Below are positions 62,874 through 64,000 of a stretch of 64,000 nucleotides of DNA, piece after piece. Location of the stretch: contig NZ_VEGH01000002.1 in the NCBI RefSeq assembly GCF_007679345.1, positions 1 to 64,000 of the forward strand. The letters are read 5' to 3'. The notes under the pieces were generated by a model. The model was not told the origin of the DNA, did no database searches, and was given only the letters and a program-made list of their open reading frames with translations. The stretch comes from Cellulosimicrobium cellulans. Its GTDB lineage: Bacteria; Actinomycetota; Actinomycetes; Actinomycetales; Cellulomonadaceae. Position 1 is the stretch's first letter; each line of letters starts with the position of its first letter. Both the position numbers and the translations under genes were made by a program.

Positions 62874-64000
62874 ATGAGCAGCACCTCGGACCGCGAGCAG
62901 GACGACACGACGTCGACCGCGCCCGACCCCGCGGAGCAGCCGGCTCCCGAGCCGGGCACGGTCGACGAGGCCGGCACGACCGGAGCGACCCCGGAGGCCG
63001 GCGCGACCGCGGCGAACACCGGCACCCCGCCCCGTTCCGCGACCGTCCCGCGTTCGCCGAGCGCGCCCACCACGCCGACCGAGCGGGTGCCCACGGTCCC
63101 CGCGTCGGGTGCGACGTCCCGTGACGCGACCGCCCCGACCACGGCCTCGCGGGGCGCCGCCGCACCGGCACCGGCCACCGCGACCGCGGCCCGGACGACC
63201 GACCCCGCCCCCGGCGCCACCGGCACCCCGTCCCGCGGCACGAGCACGCACCGGGCCGTCCGCCCGGCGCCGACCCCGCCGGCGCCGGAGGTCCCCCCGG
63301 CCTCGGCGCTGCCGAGTGCCGCGCACACCCCGGGCACGCCCGGCGGACCGGGCACCCCGGGCGGGCCCGGCACCCCCGGCGGGCCCGGCACCCCCGGCGG
63401 CCCCGGCTCCGCGCGGTTCGCCGCCGACGGCTCCGGCGCGCCGACCGCCCCGCTGCCGACCACGCCCGCGGGCGGCGTCGCCCCCGGCGCCGCCGTCGCG
63501 GCGTCCACGCCGACCACCCCGGCCCCCACCGAGCCGGTCCGCACGAGCATCCGCGGGGCCGAGGCGCGCGCCGCGGCGGTGCTCACCCGGGACTCCGACG
63601 ACGGCTCGAGCCCGGCGGCCCCGGGCGGGGACGGCGCCGGCGGGCTGCCCGGCACCGGGCCGTCCGACGCCACGGTGCCCTACGGCGACCCGTCGGCCCC
63701 CGCGCCGGCCGGCCCGCCCGCGCCCGTGATCCCCGGCGCGCAGCACCCCGGCGCGGAGGACGAGCACCCGGCCCGCCCGCGCGGCCGGCGCGCCGCCGCG
63801 GCGGCCTCGGTCCCGTCGGCCGAGCCCGCCCACCGTCCCGGCGGGGGTGCTCTCCGGCACGTGCTCGGCGCGCTGGTCGGCCTGGTCGTCGGCGCGCTCG
63901 GCGTGTGGACGGTGCTGTTCGGCCAGTCCCGCGTGCTGGCGGCGCAGGCGCCCGGCTGGGACGCCTCGTACGACGCGCTCGGCGTGGTGCTCGTGACGGC
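62874..64000 (+). CDS. Pro/Thr/Ala-rich membrane protein with collagen-like repeats (truncated by window end)
   Basis: Open frame from the ATG at 62874 (GGGAGC upstream) past the window edge; 375 residues are visible. Residues 1-325 are low-complexity Pro, Thr, Ala and Gly, including four GTPGGP hexads near residues 144-170 that follow the Gly-X-Y collagen pattern. At about residue 330 a hydrophobic helix begins (VLGALVGLVVGALGVWTVLFG), after GALRHVL, so a long hydrophilic N-terminal region precedes one or more membrane helices. No known domain was recognised. The low-complexity part is probably cytoplasmic if the chain is without a signal, as appears, and may be a disordered tail. Confidence 0.78.
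   Translation, partial: MSSTSDREQDDTTSTAPDPAEQPAPEPGTVDEAGTTGATPEAGATAANTGTPPRSATVPRSPSAPTTPTERVPTVPASGATSRDATAPTTASRGAAAPAPATATAARTTDPAPGATGTPSRGTSTHRAVRPAPTPPAPEVPPASALPSAAHTPGTPGGPGTPGGPGTPGGPGTPGGPGSARFAADGSGAPTAPLPTTPAGGVAPGAAVAASTPTTPAPTEPVRTSIRGAEARAAAVLTRDSDDGSSPAAPGGDGAGGLPGTGPSDATVPYGDPSAPAPAGPPAPVIPGAQHPGAEDEHPARPRGRRAAAAASVPSAEPAHRPGGGALRHVLGALVGLVVGALGVWTVLFGQSRVLAAQAPGWDASYDALGVVLVT

Overview
The window is very GC-rich DNA (roughly three quarters G+C, third codon positions almost always G or C, many GTG starts and GTGA/ATGA start-stop overlaps) of an actinobacterium. Gene content points to a plant-polymer-degrading member of the Micrococcales, most likely Cellulomonas or a close relative: an arabinose catabolism and uptake cluster under a LacI-type regulator, the actinobacterial tad/flp pilus locus beside an Hrq1-like helicase, SigE-family ECF sigma factors, and a K+-independent proton pyrophosphatase. 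The genus is inferred; no rRNA or other marker lies in the window.

Layout. 0.1-7.4 kb: an AcuC-type deacetylase, a KtrB/KtrA potassium system overlapping a ROK regulator, a GAF-PP2C phosphatase and CorA. 7.5-17.2 kb: an ABC sugar transporter (binding protein, double ATPase, permease), araA-araD-araB and a LacI regulator, with two matching operator-like palindromes. 17.2-18.5 kb: proC and a YnfA-like protein. 18.6-25.0 kb: a five-gene MacAB/YknXYZ-like export operon with two different adaptors and a lipoprotein. 25.2-30.3 kb: a class I methyltransferase, histidine phosphatase, small lipoprotein and HppA. 30.5-36.1 kb: two SigE-type sigma/partner modules with the same promoter architecture, flanking a degenerate GGDEF protein and a frameshifted pseudogene, then a STAS protein. 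36.2-38.8 kb: 5-oxoprolinase (pxpA and a pxpB-pxpC fusion). 38.9-47.7 kb: Hrq1-like helicase and the tad locus (tadA, tadB, tadC, DUF4244 pilin-like, TadE, TadE-like), ending with a divergent HAD phosphatase. 48-58 kb: TetR regulator, then fixABCX with an acyl-CoA dehydrogenase, divergent from a CoA-transferase, an OFA-type transporter and an acyl-CoA ligase. 58-64 kb: Fic-like protein, malic enzyme, RlmC methyltransferase, FNT channel and a truncated Pro/Thr/Ala-rich membrane protein with collagen-like repeats.

How they work together. The arabinose region is a complete uptake-and-catabolism unit from import to xylulose 5-phosphate. The 48-58 kb block contains the same set of functions as the Escherichia coli ydiF-ydiO-ydiQRST-ydiD (fadK) region, and so probably activates and reduces or oxidises an unknown carboxylic acid with an ETF-type electron carrier. 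The tad locus follows the conserved actinobacterial order but contains no prepilin peptidase in the window. Non-coding structure is unusually rich: several long near-perfect inverted repeats, a 50-nt palindromic element present twice, convergent-gene terminators, a 27-G homopolymer and in-frame or frame-breaking tandem repeats.
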